A stretch of 32,443 nt of DNA from the NCBI GenBank assembly GCA_026399075.1, contig JAPLRR010000022.1:1-32443 (forward strand), read 5' to 3'. The stretch comes from Methylococcales bacterium (GTDB lineage: Bacteria > Pseudomonadota > Gammaproteobacteria > Methylococcales > Methylomonadaceae). The translations under genes were made by a program, and so were the position numbers. Under the pieces are notes generated by a model. That model was not told the origin of the DNA and made no database searches. It saw only the letters and a list, made by a program, of their open reading frames with translations. The first letter of the stretch is position 1, and each line of letters starts with the position of its first letter. Shown here piece by piece: positions 1-9,773 of this stretch.

Positions 1-39
1 TTTAATCGTTGCAATATGTTGTTCAGATATATGGGTCAT
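1..39 (-). CDS. Possible start of an unidentified gene, cut by the window edge
   Basis: An ATG at position 39 on the minus strand opens a frame that stays open to the window edge, 13 codons beginning MTHISEQH. It overlaps the last codons of the broken AAA ATPase frame. The upstream sequence has only a weak ribosome-binding site. If real, it could belong to whatever sequence interrupted the ATPase gene. It is too short to identify and may be chance. Confidence 0.2.
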   Translation of the reverse strand, partial: MTHISEQHIATIK

Positions 40-655
40 GCTCTAGGTTGCGATGTGTCAAATTGTGTTTGTAGCATATATCGATTTTGAACAGTATTGT
101 TAAAAAATTAGTGTGGGGTATTTTTTGCGAGTTACCTAAATCTTCAATATCTTTAAATGCGGCCTTCTGTAAATCATTGCGCTTTCGCGTAGCCTCGCCT
201 TTTTGCTTATTTTTAGTCTCAATTTCCTGTCTTTTTGCCACACCTTGTGCGCCAAGCACAAACGAGCTGAAATTATCCTTGGTTTCTCTGGAAAACTGCT
301 TTCCTGAAAAAAGGTTGTTGTGATAAAAACCGTCGTCAAAAATTTTTAGCTTAAACCCTGCCGGTATTGACGGCTGCCAAATATCGTTTTGATACTTAAT
401 TTTTTGTTCACTTTGACATACGTCCGTTACAAATGAAATTTCAGCTTGCTGAGATTGTTGGTCGTTAGGTATTGTTTTTCTCTGTTTTATAGCATCGGTA
501 TTGCCACTTTCCAAACTGGATAACAAATCACCCAAGGTTGATTTTCCATAAGTATTTCTGCCAAATATCAAGGTAATTTGCTCAAATTGAGCGCTGTTTG
601 GCGTACAGAGCCTAAACCGACCAATATTTTGAATTTTAATTATTCTTTTTAGCAT
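23..655 (-). pseudogene. Truncated AAA-family ATPase (AAA_13-like), N-terminal part only
   Basis: The 210-residue frame begins like ATP-binding proteins of the AAA_13/RloC-like group: a short N-terminal strand, then a Walker A motif GRNTYGKST at residues 32-40. A charged region follows (about 143-173) that looks like the start of a coiled coil. Members of this group are normally several hundred residues long and also carry Walker B and signature motifs, which are missing here. From about residue 175 (near position 130) the sequence becomes low-similarity, AT-rich and ends at a stop, so the reading frame seems to have been joined to unrelated DNA by an insertion, deletion or frameshift. Relatives act in phage defence or DNA repair, but no function can be assigned to this remnant. 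It could also be a short intact gene of unknown type, which I think less likely. Confidence 0.6.
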
Positions 656-739
656 TGGGAATCTCGAAAAATGGCATTTTGGGCAAAAATAACATCGCTA
701 TTTTGGTGAGCAGAAAAGCGTTGCCCACCTTACCTATAC

Positions 740-832
740 ACTTTCAGATAAATAACTTCCATCTAAAACAAATAAAGTCACTGATTTTTAAGGATTTTAA
801 TGGGAAAAATTGGAAATTTAATTTCTGAAAGT
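740..832. repeat. Short inverted repeat in the gap between the ATPase remnant and gatB
   Basis: ACTTTCAGA at 740-748 is matched by its exact reverse complement at 824-832, enclosing 75 AT-rich bases. It lies in the 219-base stretch (656-874) that follows gatB. I see no gene and no rho-independent terminator with a T tract in this stretch. The repeat could be a remnant of a small mobile element or chance. Confidence 0.3.
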
Positions 833-874
833 CTATAGCTACGCCTACAATTGGGTTAAGCAACCTACGGAGAC

Positions 875-2308
875 CTACCCCTGCAACTTCTCCTTCAACA
901 TCTTATTCACTTCCGCCGGATTGGCTTTGCCTTGCATTTCTTTCATCACTTGGCCGACAAAAAATCCAAACACTTTGTCTTTGCCGCTGCGGTATTGTTC
1001 GACTTGGCCTAGGTTGTCGGCGATGATTTTGTCGATGATGGCTTCGATTGCGCCGGTGTCGGTGATTTGTTTTAAGCCTTGTTCGGCGATGATGTCGTCG
1101 GCGCTGGCGGTGCTTTGCCAGAGGGCTTCAAACACTTGTTTGCCGATTTTGCCGGAGATGGTGTTGTCGCTGATGCGCACCAGCAAACCTGCCAAGCGTT
1201 GGGCGTCTATCGGCGAGTCGGTGATTTCCAGCCCGGCTTTGTTCAACGCGGCGGACAATTCGCCTGTAATCCAATTGGCGCACAATCGGGGTTCTGAGCC
1301 TGATGCCGCGAGTACGGCCTCAAAGTAGTCGGCGAGTTGCCGTGATGAGGTCAGGATGCCCGCGCTTTCGTCGTCGAGTTTGAAGCTGTCTTTAAAACGT
1401 TGTTTTTTGGCATCGGGCAATTCCGGAAGTTCGGCTTTGATGTGCGCTTTAAACTCGTCGCTGATGATGACGGGCAACAAGTCGGGGTCAGGGAAGTAGC
1501 GGTAATCGTTGGCTTCTTCTTTGCTGCGCATGGAGCGGGTTTCGTCTTTGACGGAGTCGTAGAGCCGCGTTTCTTGTACGACTTTGCCGCCGCTTTCGAT
1601 GAGTTCGATTTGCCGTTCGATTTCGTGGTTGATGGCTTTTTCGACAAATTTGAACGAGTTGATGTTTTTGATTTCGGCGCGGGTACCAAACGCGACTTGG
1701 CCTTTGGGGCGCACGGAAACGTTGGCATCGCAACGGAATGAGCCTTCTTGCATATTGCCGTCGCAAATCCCTAAGTAACGCACCAGTTCGTGCAATTTGC
1801 GCATATAGGCCACGGCTTCTTTGGCGGAGCGCATATCGGGTTCGGAGACGATTTCCAGCAACGGCGTTCCGGCGCGGTTTAAGTCGATGCCCGACAGGCC
1901 ATGAAAGTTTTCGTGCAGCGATTTTCCGGCATCTTCTTCAAGGTGCGCACGGGTAACGCCTATGCGTTTGCTGACACCGTCAACGTCGATGTCCAAATGC
2001 CCTTTGCCGACTATCGGCAAATCCATTTGGCTGATTTGGTAGCCTTTGGGCAGGTCGGGGTAGAAGTAGTTTTTGCGTGCAAACACTGAATACGGGGCGA
2101 TATGCGCCTCTATCGCCATGCCAAAAATAACGGCCATGCGCACGGCTTCTTGGTTTAACACGGGCAATACGCCCGGCAAGCCAAGATCAACGGCACAGGC
2201 TTGGGTGTTAGGCTCGGCACCATAAGCGGTGGCGGCACCGGAAAAGATTTTTGATTGTGTGGCTAGTTGGGTGTGTATTTCTAGGCCGATCACTGTTTCC
2301 CATTCCAT
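875..2308 (-). CDS. gatB: Aspartyl/glutamyl-tRNA amidotransferase subunit B
   Basis: This is the 477-residue tRNA-binding and kinase subunit of GatCAB, the usual length for the family. GatCAB turns misacylated Asp-tRNA(Asn) or Glu-tRNA(Gln) into the correct amide form in the cytoplasm. The N-terminus [15 protein letters not shown] is the typical GatB opening. The cradle domain fills roughly the first 290 residues (with [11 protein letters not shown] near 200) and the C-terminal helical and YqeY-like domains follow. A strong Shine-Dalgarno AAAGGAG sits just upstream of the ATG. It is the last gene of gatC-gatA-gatB, 12 bases after gatA. No obvious terminator follows. Confidence 0.97.
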   Translation of the reverse strand: MEWETVIGLEIHTQLATQSKIFSGAATAYGAEPNTQACAVDLGLPGVLPVLNQEAVRMAVIFGMAIEAHIAPYSVFARKNYFYPDLPKGYQISQMDLPIVGKGHLDIDVDGVSKRIGVTRAHLEEDAGKSLHENFHGLSGIDLNRAGTPLLEIVSEPDMRSAKEAVAYMRKLHELVRYLGICDGNMQEGSFRCDANVSVRPKGQVAFGTRAEIKNINSFKFVEKAINHEIERQIELIESGGKVVQETRLYDSVKDETRSMRSKEEANDYRYFPDPDLLPVIISDEFKAHIKAELPELPDAKKQRFKDSFKLDDESAGILTSSRQLADYFEAVLAASGSEPRLCANWITGELSAALNKAGLEITDSPIDAQRLAGLLVRISDNTISGKIGKQVFEALWQSTASADDIIAEQGLKQITDTGAIEAIIDKIIADNLGQVEQYRSGKDKVFGFFVGQVMKEMQGKANPAEVNKMLKEKLQG

Positions 2309-2320
2309 TTTTAGGCTCCT

Positions 2321-3772
2321 TTAAGCAAAACCGTGTGGGGTGTGTTGATGATGAGCGGTCAGTTGTTGATATTGGTGGGCGATGTTCAACAACTGCGCTT
2401 CGGCAAAATAATTACCAATAATTTGTAAACCGACGGGCATGTCCGCTGCGTAACCCACAGGGATGGACAGCGCGGGTACACCTGCCAAGTTGATGGCGAT
2501 GGTGTAGATGTCGGACAAATACATTTCAATCGGGTTCGCCATTTTTTCGCCGATGCCAAACGCGGTGCTGGGCGTGACTGGGCCCATGATGACATCGACT
2601 TCCGCCAAGGCGTTTTTAAAGTCTTGGGTAATCAGGCGGCGGACTTTTTGGGCTTTTATGTAATAGGCATCGTAATAGCCTGCCGATAAGGCATAAGTAC
2701 CCATCAGGATGCGGCGTTTGACTTCTTTGCCAAAACCTTCACCGCGTGAACGGGTGTATAAGTCGGTCAGATCCACAGGGTTGGCGCAACGGTAGCCATA
2801 ACGCACACCATCAAAACGCGATAAGTTGGCGGAACATTCAGCCGGGGCGATAACGTAATACGCAGGTATCGCCAGTTTCAGGTTGGGCATGGAAATGTCT
2901 TTAACGGTTGCGCCCAGTTTGCGGTATTCGGCGATGGCTAGTTCCAACGTGGCCGCAATAGCGGGGTCTAAGCCTTCGCCAAAAAACTCTTTGGGCAAAC
3001 CGATAGTCAAACCTGTCAGCGGTGCGTTTAATCCGGCGCTATAATCGGGTACGGGAACATCGACGCTGGTGGAGTCTTTGGCATCAAACCCTGCCATTGC
3101 TTGCAGCATAATCGCGGCATCTTCGGCGCTATGGGTCATTGGCCCGCCTTGATCCAAGCTGGAGGCGTAAGCAATCATGCCGTAACGCGAAACCCGCCCG
3201 TAAGTGGGTTTTAAACCCGTGATGCCGCATAAGGCCGCAGGTTGGCGGATAGAACCACCCGTATCCGTACCCGTCGCGCACACTGCCAAACGCGCGGCAA
3301 CCGCAGCGGCAGAACCGCCTGACGACCCGCCCGGCACTTTGGTTTTATCCCACGGGTTTTTGACTGCGCCGTAATAGCTGGTTTCGTTGGACGATCCCAT
3401 TGCAAATTCGTCCATGTTCAGCTTGCCTAAAGACACCGCCCCGGCATTGTTGAGTTTTTCAACCACGGTGGCGTTATACGGCGCGATAAAGTTGTCGAGC
3501 ATTTTCGAGCCGCAGCTGGTTTTTACGCCGAGTGTGCAAAAGATGTCTTTTTGGGCGATGGGGATGCCAGTCAATAATTCTGCCGTGCCGTTTGCCAAGC
3601 GCACATCGGCGGCTTGTGCTTGTTGTAAGGCTTGTTCTTCGGTGACGGTGATGAAGGCGTTTAGGTCTTGGTGTTGCTTGATGCGGTTTAAAAATGCCTG
3701 GGTCAGTTCGACGCTGGTGACTTCACCTGCGCGTAAGCTATGGGCTAATTCGGTGATTGATTTGCTGTGCAT
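2321..3772 (-). CDS. gatA: Aspartyl/glutamyl-tRNA amidotransferase subunit A
   Basis: This 483-residue amidase-signature enzyme is the glutaminase subunit of GatCAB, releasing ammonia from glutamine (or asparagine) and channelling it to GatB. The catalytic Ser-cisSer-Lys triad is visible: Lys75 in PIAQKD, the cis-serine near residue 150 in [11 protein letters not shown], and the nucleophile Ser174 in [10 protein letters not shown]. Length and motifs match complete family members. The ATG is preceded by AAGGAAC at good spacing. It lies between gatC (11 bases upstream) and gatB, an obvious single operon. Confidence 0.97.
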   Translation of the reverse strand: MHSKSITELAHSLRAGEVTSVELTQAFLNRIKQHQDLNAFITVTEEQALQQAQAADVRLANGTAELLTGIPIAQKDIFCTLGVKTSCGSKMLDNFIAPYNATVVEKLNNAGAVSLGKLNMDEFAMGSSNETSYYGAVKNPWDKTKVPGGSSGGSAAAVAARLAVCATGTDTGGSIRQPAALCGITGLKPTYGRVSRYGMIAYASSLDQGGPMTHSAEDAAIMLQAMAGFDAKDSTSVDVPVPDYSAGLNAPLTGLTIGLPKEFFGEGLDPAIAATLELAIAEYRKLGATVKDISMPNLKLAIPAYYVIAPAECSANLSRFDGVRYGYRCANPVDLTDLYTRSRGEGFGKEVKRRILMGTYALSAGYYDAYYIKAQKVRRLITQDFKNALAEVDVIMGPVTPSTAFGIGEKMANPIEMYLSDIYTIAINLAGVPALSIPVGYAADMPVGLQIIGNYFAEAQLLNIAHQYQQLTAHHQHTPHGFA

Positions 3773-3783
3773 GGGAGTTCCTT

Positions 3784-4071
3784 TTACTCTATCACTTTGG
3801 GGACAAGATAAAGCCCCGCTTCAACTTGCGGCGCAATCGCCTGGAAGTTGTCGCGGTTATTGGCTTCGGTGACTTTATCGGCCCGTAAGCGTTGTGCCTG
3901 ATCCATGGGATGCGCCATAGGCTCAACATTATCAGTGTCCAATTCACTCATCTGGGTCATCAATTCCAGCATACCGGATAAATCCTGCGCATAAGCCCCA
4001 ACATCGTGTTGGTCTATCCCCAAACGCGCCAAATGCGCAATTTTGTTTACATCTTCTGCCGTTAACGACAT
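3784..4071 (-). CDS. gatC: Aspartyl/glutamyl-tRNA amidotransferase subunit C
   Basis: This 95-residue protein wraps around the GatA-GatB interface and stabilises the amidotransferase. It begins [17 protein letters not shown] and contains DNVEPMAHP, both typical of GatC. The reading frame is open a further 40 codons upstream, but that part has no GatC character. The chosen ATG at 4071 has a GGAG box six bases before it, so this start is preferred. It is the first gene of gatCAB and is divergent from mreB across a 223-base intergenic region, the same neighbourhood as in Pseudomonas. Confidence 0.95.
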   Translation of the reverse strand: MSLTAEDVNKIAHLARLGIDQHDVGAYAQDLSGMLELMTQMSELDTDNVEPMAHPMDQAQRLRADKVTEANNRDNFQAIAPQVEAGLYLVPKVIE

Positions 4072-4183
4072 GTAGGTCTCCAAATTTAAAACAGTGGTTG
4101 TTTTCGCCGCCTTTAAACGGCATAAAAAGATTTGTGGGCGGTAAGCCGATTGCTTATAAGGCATGGAAGGTGGATATGCCTGA

Positions 4184-5341
<1,158 letters not shown>

Positions 5342-5370
5342 GCGCCAAGCTCATACATCCTTTATTTCGG

Positions 5371-5403
5371 CCACAAATTTCGCTGTTTAGGCTTGGTTTG
5401 TGG
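5371..5403 (+). other. Inverted repeat between mreB and mreC
   Basis: CCACAAA at 5371-5377 pairs perfectly with TTTGTGG at 5397-5403 around a 19-base loop. It lies in the only sizeable gap of the early mre operon (5342-5431). No T tract follows, so it is not a classical terminator. It might be a processing or attenuation site between mreB and mreC, or chance. Confidence 0.35.
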
Positions 5404-5431
5404 TATTGCTAACTGATACGGGGCCGCCGCC

Positions 5432-6322
5432 ATAAAACTGTTATTTGCCACTGGGCCATCAATCAACACCCGGCTATTGGTAGCCGTCATCGCGTCTATT
5501 GCCTTATTGGCGACTGAACACCGCAGTCCGCGATTGGAGCCGTTGCGCATGACTTTGTCTTTTTTTGTAGACCCCCTGAAATACCTGGTTGATCTGCCCA
5601 GCGCTTTGCTGGAACAAACCAGCGGTGCGTTTAGTTCCTACGGGGCCTTGAAGAAAGAAAACCAGATACTGCGTGAGGAGCAACTTACCCACCAAGCTAG
5701 ATTGCTAAAGTTTGCTGCCTTGGAAAATGAAAATATCCGCTTGCGGGCTTTGCTGGAAAACTCGTTTAAATTGGGTGAGCAAGTGCTGGTGGCCGAATTG
5801 TTGGCGATGAACAGCGCCCCTTATGAGCATATTGTCGTGGTCAATAAAGGCACACGTTTTGGTGTGCATCCCCAGCAGCCCGTGCTCGATGCCAATGGCG
5901 TGGTGGGGCAGGTGTTCCGGGCGCTGCCGCTCACGGCTGAAATTATGTTGATCACCGACCCTAACCATGCCATCCCGGTGCAGGTCAACCGCAATGGTTT
6001 GCTGACAATTGCCGTGGGTAGTGGCCAGATGAACCGTTTGTTGTTGCCATTTTTACCTAGCAATGCAGACATTCGCCCTGGTGATTTACTGATCACATCC
6101 GGTTTAGGGGGCACTTTTCCGCAAGGGTATCCGGTAGCCGTGGTGGATGAGTTCACTACCCAAGCCAATAAGGCTTTTGCGAGCATTACCGCTACGCCAA
6201 AAGCCCAGCTAGACCGTAACCGCGAGCTAATGATTGTTTGGAGCAATTCAACGCCGATACCACTGACGACTGTCAAGCCCACGCCCCCAACAAACGAGGT
6301 GCAACCCCATGCCGCTAAATAA
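5432..6322 (+). CDS. mreC: Rod shape-determining protein MreC
   Basis: MreC is a single-pass inner-membrane protein whose periplasmic beta domain links MreB to PBP2 and RodA. The frame shows a membrane segment, then a coiled coil (SSYGALKKENQILREEQ onward, about residues 70-110), then the MreC beta domain with NDP-like and DIRPGDLLITSGLGG motifs. The first conventional start is TTG at 5477, which would begin inside the membrane segment. The frame upstream, back to a stop at 5414, encodes KLLFATGPSINTRLL. This aligns with the conserved MreC N-terminus (E. coli MKPIFSRGPSLQIRL) with an ATA codon at 5432 in the initiator position. I therefore place the start at 5432 (296 residues), with a weak GGGG box eight bases upstream. 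A sequencing error for ATG is possible. The gene overlaps mreD. Confidence 0.9.
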   Translation: MKLLFATGPSINTRLLVAVIASIALLATEHRSPRLEPLRMTLSFFVDPLKYLVDLPSALLEQTSGAFSSYGALKKENQILREEQLTHQARLLKFAALENENIRLRALLENSFKLGEQVLVAELLAMNSAPYEHIVVVNKGTRFGVHPQQPVLDANGVVGQVFRALPLTAEIMLITDPNHAIPVQVNRNGLLTIAVGSGQMNRLLLPFLPSNADIRPGDLLITSGLGGTFPQGYPVAVVDEFTTQANKAFASITATPKAQLDRNRELMIVWSNSTPIPLTTVKPTPPTNEVQPHAAK

Positions 6323-6797
6323 TCCGGTCGGTTTTATTAGGATCTGCTTGCCGCTGTTGGTGGCCATGTGCCTAAGGATTGCGCCTTGGCCAGGCGAATT
6401 GGCCGTGCTTAACCCAGATTGGGTGTTGTTGGTGCTGATTTACTGGTCGCTTGCAGTGCCTGAGCGGGTTGGGATTTTCCATGCCTGGTCGTTTGGCCTG
6501 CTGACTGATGTATTGATGGGGCGGTTGTTGGGGCAGTATGCCTTGGCCTACTCGCTGATTATTTACGGCTGTCTGAAACTGCATAAACAATTGCGCCAAT
6601 TTCCTTTGTTGCAACAGGGCTTGTTTGTGTTCTTTTGTTTGTTGTTGTCGCAACTGCTGCTGTTTTTTATTAAAAACTTGCAACACCCTGCACAACTCCA
6701 TGCGTCTTTTTGGCTGCCAGTTTTTACCGGTACTTTGTGTTGGCCTTTGGTTTATGGTGCGCTACGCTTTGTGCATTTGTCCCCGCGCCTTAGATAG
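6309..6797 (+). CDS. mreD: Rod shape-determining membrane protein MreD
   Basis: This 162-residue polytopic inner-membrane protein acts with MreC in the elongation complex. About five hydrophobic segments can be seen, with the conserved stretch AWSFGLLTDVLMGRLLGQYAL in the middle, typical of MreD (signature GLxxDxxxGxxLGxxAL). The length is normal for the family. Its ATG lies 14 bases inside the end of mreC, indicating translational coupling, and mrdA follows after 10 bases. Confidence 0.93.
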   Translation: MPLNNPVGFIRICLPLLVAMCLRIAPWPGELAVLNPDWVLLVLIYWSLAVPERVGIFHAWSFGLLTDVLMGRLLGQYALAYSLIIYGCLKLHKQLRQFPLLQQGLFVFFCLLLSQLLLFFIKNLQHPAQLHASFWLPVFTGTLCWPLVYGALRFVHLSPRLR

Positions 6798-6807
6798 TTA
6801 AGCGCCC

Positions 6808-8643
6808 ATGTATGTTGTTAAAGACCATTCCGTAGAAAGGCGTTTGTTTATAGGCCGCATTGTTGCCGCGTTTATCGTGGTTGTATTGCTCAGCTGTGGT
6901 TTGGTTGTACGGCTCATTTATCTGCAAATTGTTGGCCACGAGCATTATTCGTCGCTGGCAAAAGACAATAGTATCAAGTTGGTGCCGCTAGTCCCTACCC
7001 GAGGCATGATTTATGACCGGCATGGCAAAGTGTTGGCTGAAAACACACCTTCTTATAGTTTGGAAATCATCCCTGAGCAAGTCAGTAATATGGACGACAC
7101 TTTGTCACGGTTACAGGCTTTGTTGGCGATACCTGACGAAAAAATCAACCAATTCCAGAAATTGCGCAAACGCCAAAAGCGTTTTGTCAGCACACCCTTG
7201 TTGTTAAGCATGAATGATGAGGAGCTGGCGAAATTTGCGGTTGCCAGGCCTTATTTTCCGGGGGTGGATATCCATACCCGCTTGGTCCGGCACTATCCTT
7301 ACGGCGATTTGGCGGCGCATGTGGTCGGTTATGTCGGGCGCATTAACGAGGCCGACCTGAAAGTGTTGCCGGTTGCTGAATACCGGGGTTCTACGCACAT
7401 TGGCAAATTGGGCATAGAAAGCTCCTATGAATCGGTGTTGCATGGTAAAACCGGATACGCCGAAATAGAAACCAATGTCCAAGCCCGCTTGCTCAATACT
7501 TTGAATGAGGTTGTCCCCGATGCCGGTGGCAATCTGTATTTGACGCTGGACATTGATATGCAAAAAACTGCTTACGATGCCTTGGGATCATACAATGGCG
7601 CGGTGGTGGCCATAGACATCAAAACTGGTGGGGTATTGGTTTTTGCTAGCCGCCCTGGCTTTGACCCCAACCCATTTGTGGTCGGTATCGCCAATGAGGC
7701 TTACCAGGCCTTACAAGCTTCAGAAAACCAGCCGCTTTATAACCGGGCTTTGCGGGGTTTGTATCCGCCAGGATCGACGGTTAAGCCTTTTATTGCCTTG
7801 GCAGGCTTGGAATACAATGCAATTAGCCCCTCGCAACGGCTTTTCTGCCCAGGCTATTACCAATTGCCGGGGGTTAGCCACCATTATCGGGATTGGAAAA
7901 AATCCGGCCATGGTTCGGTGGCCTTAAACCAAGCGATTACAGAGTCATGTGATGTGTATTTTTACCGTTTGGCATCCATGTTGGGCATAGACCATATCCA
8001 CACATTTTTGCAGCGCTTTGGTTTTGGTGAAAAGTCCGGCATAGACTTGAATGGCGAAAAAGAAGGTTTGCTGCCATCGCAGGAATGGAAGCGTGAGAAA
8101 AAAAATCAGGCTTGGTATCCTGGGGAAACCCTGATTACTGGCATAGGCCAAGGTTATCACCAAGTCACGCCCTTGCAATTGGCAAGGGCCACGGCCACCT
8201 TGGCCAATCGGGGGGTGGTTGTCACCCCGTTTTTAGTGGACAAAATCGTCGGTGCGCATGAAACCCGGCCCGGCCCTGAAGCCCATAAAGGCACGATTGC
8301 CCTCAAACCTAAAAATATCGATGCGGTGGTTGATGGCATGATCAATGTGGTGCATAGCGCCCACGGCACAGCCAAAGGCATCAACACCGACATTAATTAC
8401 CGGATTGCTGGCAAAACAGGCACGGCGCAGGTGATGGGCATTAAGCAGAACGCAAGGTATAACGAAAACAGCATCGACTTTAAGTTTCGTGACCACGCCT
8501 TATTTATTGCTTTTGCCCCGGCTGATGCGCCCCAGATTGCCGTGGCTGTGGTGGTGGAAAATGGCGGGCACGGCGGTTCAGTGGCCGCACCTATCGCAGG
8601 GCAGGTCATCAAGCAATTTTTACAGGAAACAAATGAAAACTGA
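6808..8643 (+). CDS. mrdA: Penicillin-binding protein 2, elongation-specific transpeptidase
   Basis: This 611-residue class B penicillin-binding protein cross-links lateral-wall peptidoglycan in the periplasm and activates RodA. An N-terminal membrane anchor spans roughly residues 17-37. The pedestal domain follows, with TRGMIYDRHGKVLAEN near 64-79. The transpeptidase domain has the three active-site motifs: STVK with nucleophile Ser323, SCD at Ser380, and KTG at Lys536. Length matches PBP2. It sits between mreD and rodA, whose ATG overlaps its last codons. Confidence 0.97.
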   Translation: MYVVKDHSVERRLFIGRIVAAFIVVVLLSCGLVVRLIYLQIVGHEHYSSLAKDNSIKLVPLVPTRGMIYDRHGKVLAENTPSYSLEIIPEQVSNMDDTLSRLQALLAIPDEKINQFQKLRKRQKRFVSTPLLLSMNDEELAKFAVARPYFPGVDIHTRLVRHYPYGDLAAHVVGYVGRINEADLKVLPVAEYRGSTHIGKLGIESSYESVLHGKTGYAEIETNVQARLLNTLNEVVPDAGGNLYLTLDIDMQKTAYDALGSYNGAVVAIDIKTGGVLVFASRPGFDPNPFVVGIANEAYQALQASENQPLYNRALRGLYPPGSTVKPFIALAGLEYNAISPSQRLFCPGYYQLPGVSHHYRDWKKSGHGSVALNQAITESCDVYFYRLASMLGIDHIHTFLQRFGFGEKSGIDLNGEKEGLLPSQEWKREKKNQAWYPGETLITGIGQGYHQVTPLQLARATATLANRGVVVTPFLVDKIVGAHETRPGPEAHKGTIALKPKNIDAVVDGMINVVHSAHGTAKGINTDINYRIAGKTGTAQVMGIKQNARYNENSIDFKFRDHALFIAFAPADAPQIAVAVVVENGGHGGSVAAPIAGQVIKQFLQETNEN

Positions 8644-9757
8644 AACCCGCAGCGAACAATTTGAGCCGCCCTCATTACTTGGCAATGTGCTGAGGAAGCT
8701 GCACATAGACATTCCGCTATTTATCGGTTTACTTCTGACTTCGCTATTGAGCTTTGTTATTTTGTACAGTGCTGGCGGGCAGGATATGGATGTGCTTGCC
8801 CGCCAAGCGGGTCGGGTCGGCTTGGCCTTTTTTATCATGACGGTGTTGGCCCATATCGACCCTTATCAGTTTAAGCGTTATTCCACTTTGTTGTTTGGTC
8901 TTGGGCTTTTCTTGCTGGTTGCCGTGTTGATTATGGGGCAGATAGGCAAGGGCGCACAACGCTGGTTGGAACTGGGTTTGTTCCGCTTTCAGCCATCAGA
9001 AATGATTAAGATCACCACGCCAATGATGATTGCCTGGTATCTGGCGGAACACCCTTTGCCACCCAAGGCAAAGGAATTGGCCATTGCCGCCATCTTGATC
9101 ATTATCCCGACGCTCTTGATTGCCAAACAACCTGACTTGGGCACGGCCTTATTGGTGGCTAGTGCAGGGGCGGGGGTATTGTTTTTCGCCGGGCTGTCAT
9201 GGTTGTTTATCGGTGGCATTATTGCCGCCTTGGCTGCGCTCACCCCTATTTTGTGGCATTTTATGCACGGCTACCAACGCGACCGGGTGCTGACTTTCCT
9301 TAATCCTGAGGCGGACCCTTTAGGGCGCGGCTACCATATTATCCAATCAAAAATAGCCATTGGGTCGGGTGGCGTTTATGGCAAAGGTTGGTTGGGCAGC
9401 ACCCAATCAGAACTAGATTTTTTGCCGGAAAGCTCCACAGACTTTATTTTTGCGGTATTTGCCGAAGAATTTGGCTTGGCAGGTTGCTTAGGTTTGTTGG
9501 CGCTTTATCTGCTGATTATTAGCCGTTGCCTGTATATTGCCACCCAAGCCCAGGACACTTATTGCCGGCTTTTGGCCAGTAGTTTGGCTTTCACTTTTTT
9601 TGTCTATGTTTTTGTCAATATCGGCATGGTGATTGGCATTTTGCCGGTAGTGGGTGTCCCATTGCCGCTAATCAGTTATGGCGGCACCTCTATAGTCACT
9701 TTGTTGGCGGGCTTCGGTATCCTGATGTCCATACACACACATAAAAAATTCCGCTAG
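8633..9757 (+). CDS. rodA: SEDS peptidoglycan glycosyltransferase RodA
   Basis: RodA polymerises lipid II into glycan strands during elongation, in complex with PBP2. The 374-residue protein has about ten membrane segments. SEDS hallmarks are present: GAQRWLELGLFRFQPSE, the loop FLPESSTDFIFAV with the likely catalytic Asp270, and VPLPLISYGGTS near the C-terminus. The frame is open 48 codons further upstream inside mrdA. The ATG at 8633 is preferred because AGGAAAC lies just before it and MKTETR... leads into the first membrane helix at family-typical distance. It overlaps mrdA by 11 bases. Confidence 0.97.
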   Translation: MKTETRSEQFEPPSLLGNVLRKLHIDIPLFIGLLLTSLLSFVILYSAGGQDMDVLARQAGRVGLAFFIMTVLAHIDPYQFKRYSTLLFGLGLFLLVAVLIMGQIGKGAQRWLELGLFRFQPSEMIKITTPMMIAWYLAEHPLPPKAKELAIAAILIIIPTLLIAKQPDLGTALLVASAGAGVLFFAGLSWLFIGGIIAALAALTPILWHFMHGYQRDRVLTFLNPEADPLGRGYHIIQSKIAIGSGGVYGKGWLGSTQSELDFLPESSTDFIFAVFAEEFGLAGCLGLLALYLLIISRCLYIATQAQDTYCRLLASSLAFTFFVYVFVNIGMVIGILPVVGVPLPLISYGGTSIVTLLAGFGILMSIHTHKKFR

Positions 9758-9773
9758 TAGCAGGCTTACATCC

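Noticed and set aside
3387..3872. 161-codon plus-strand frame opposite gatA/gatC
   Set aside because: It is antisense to two clearly real genes and has no recognisable domain.
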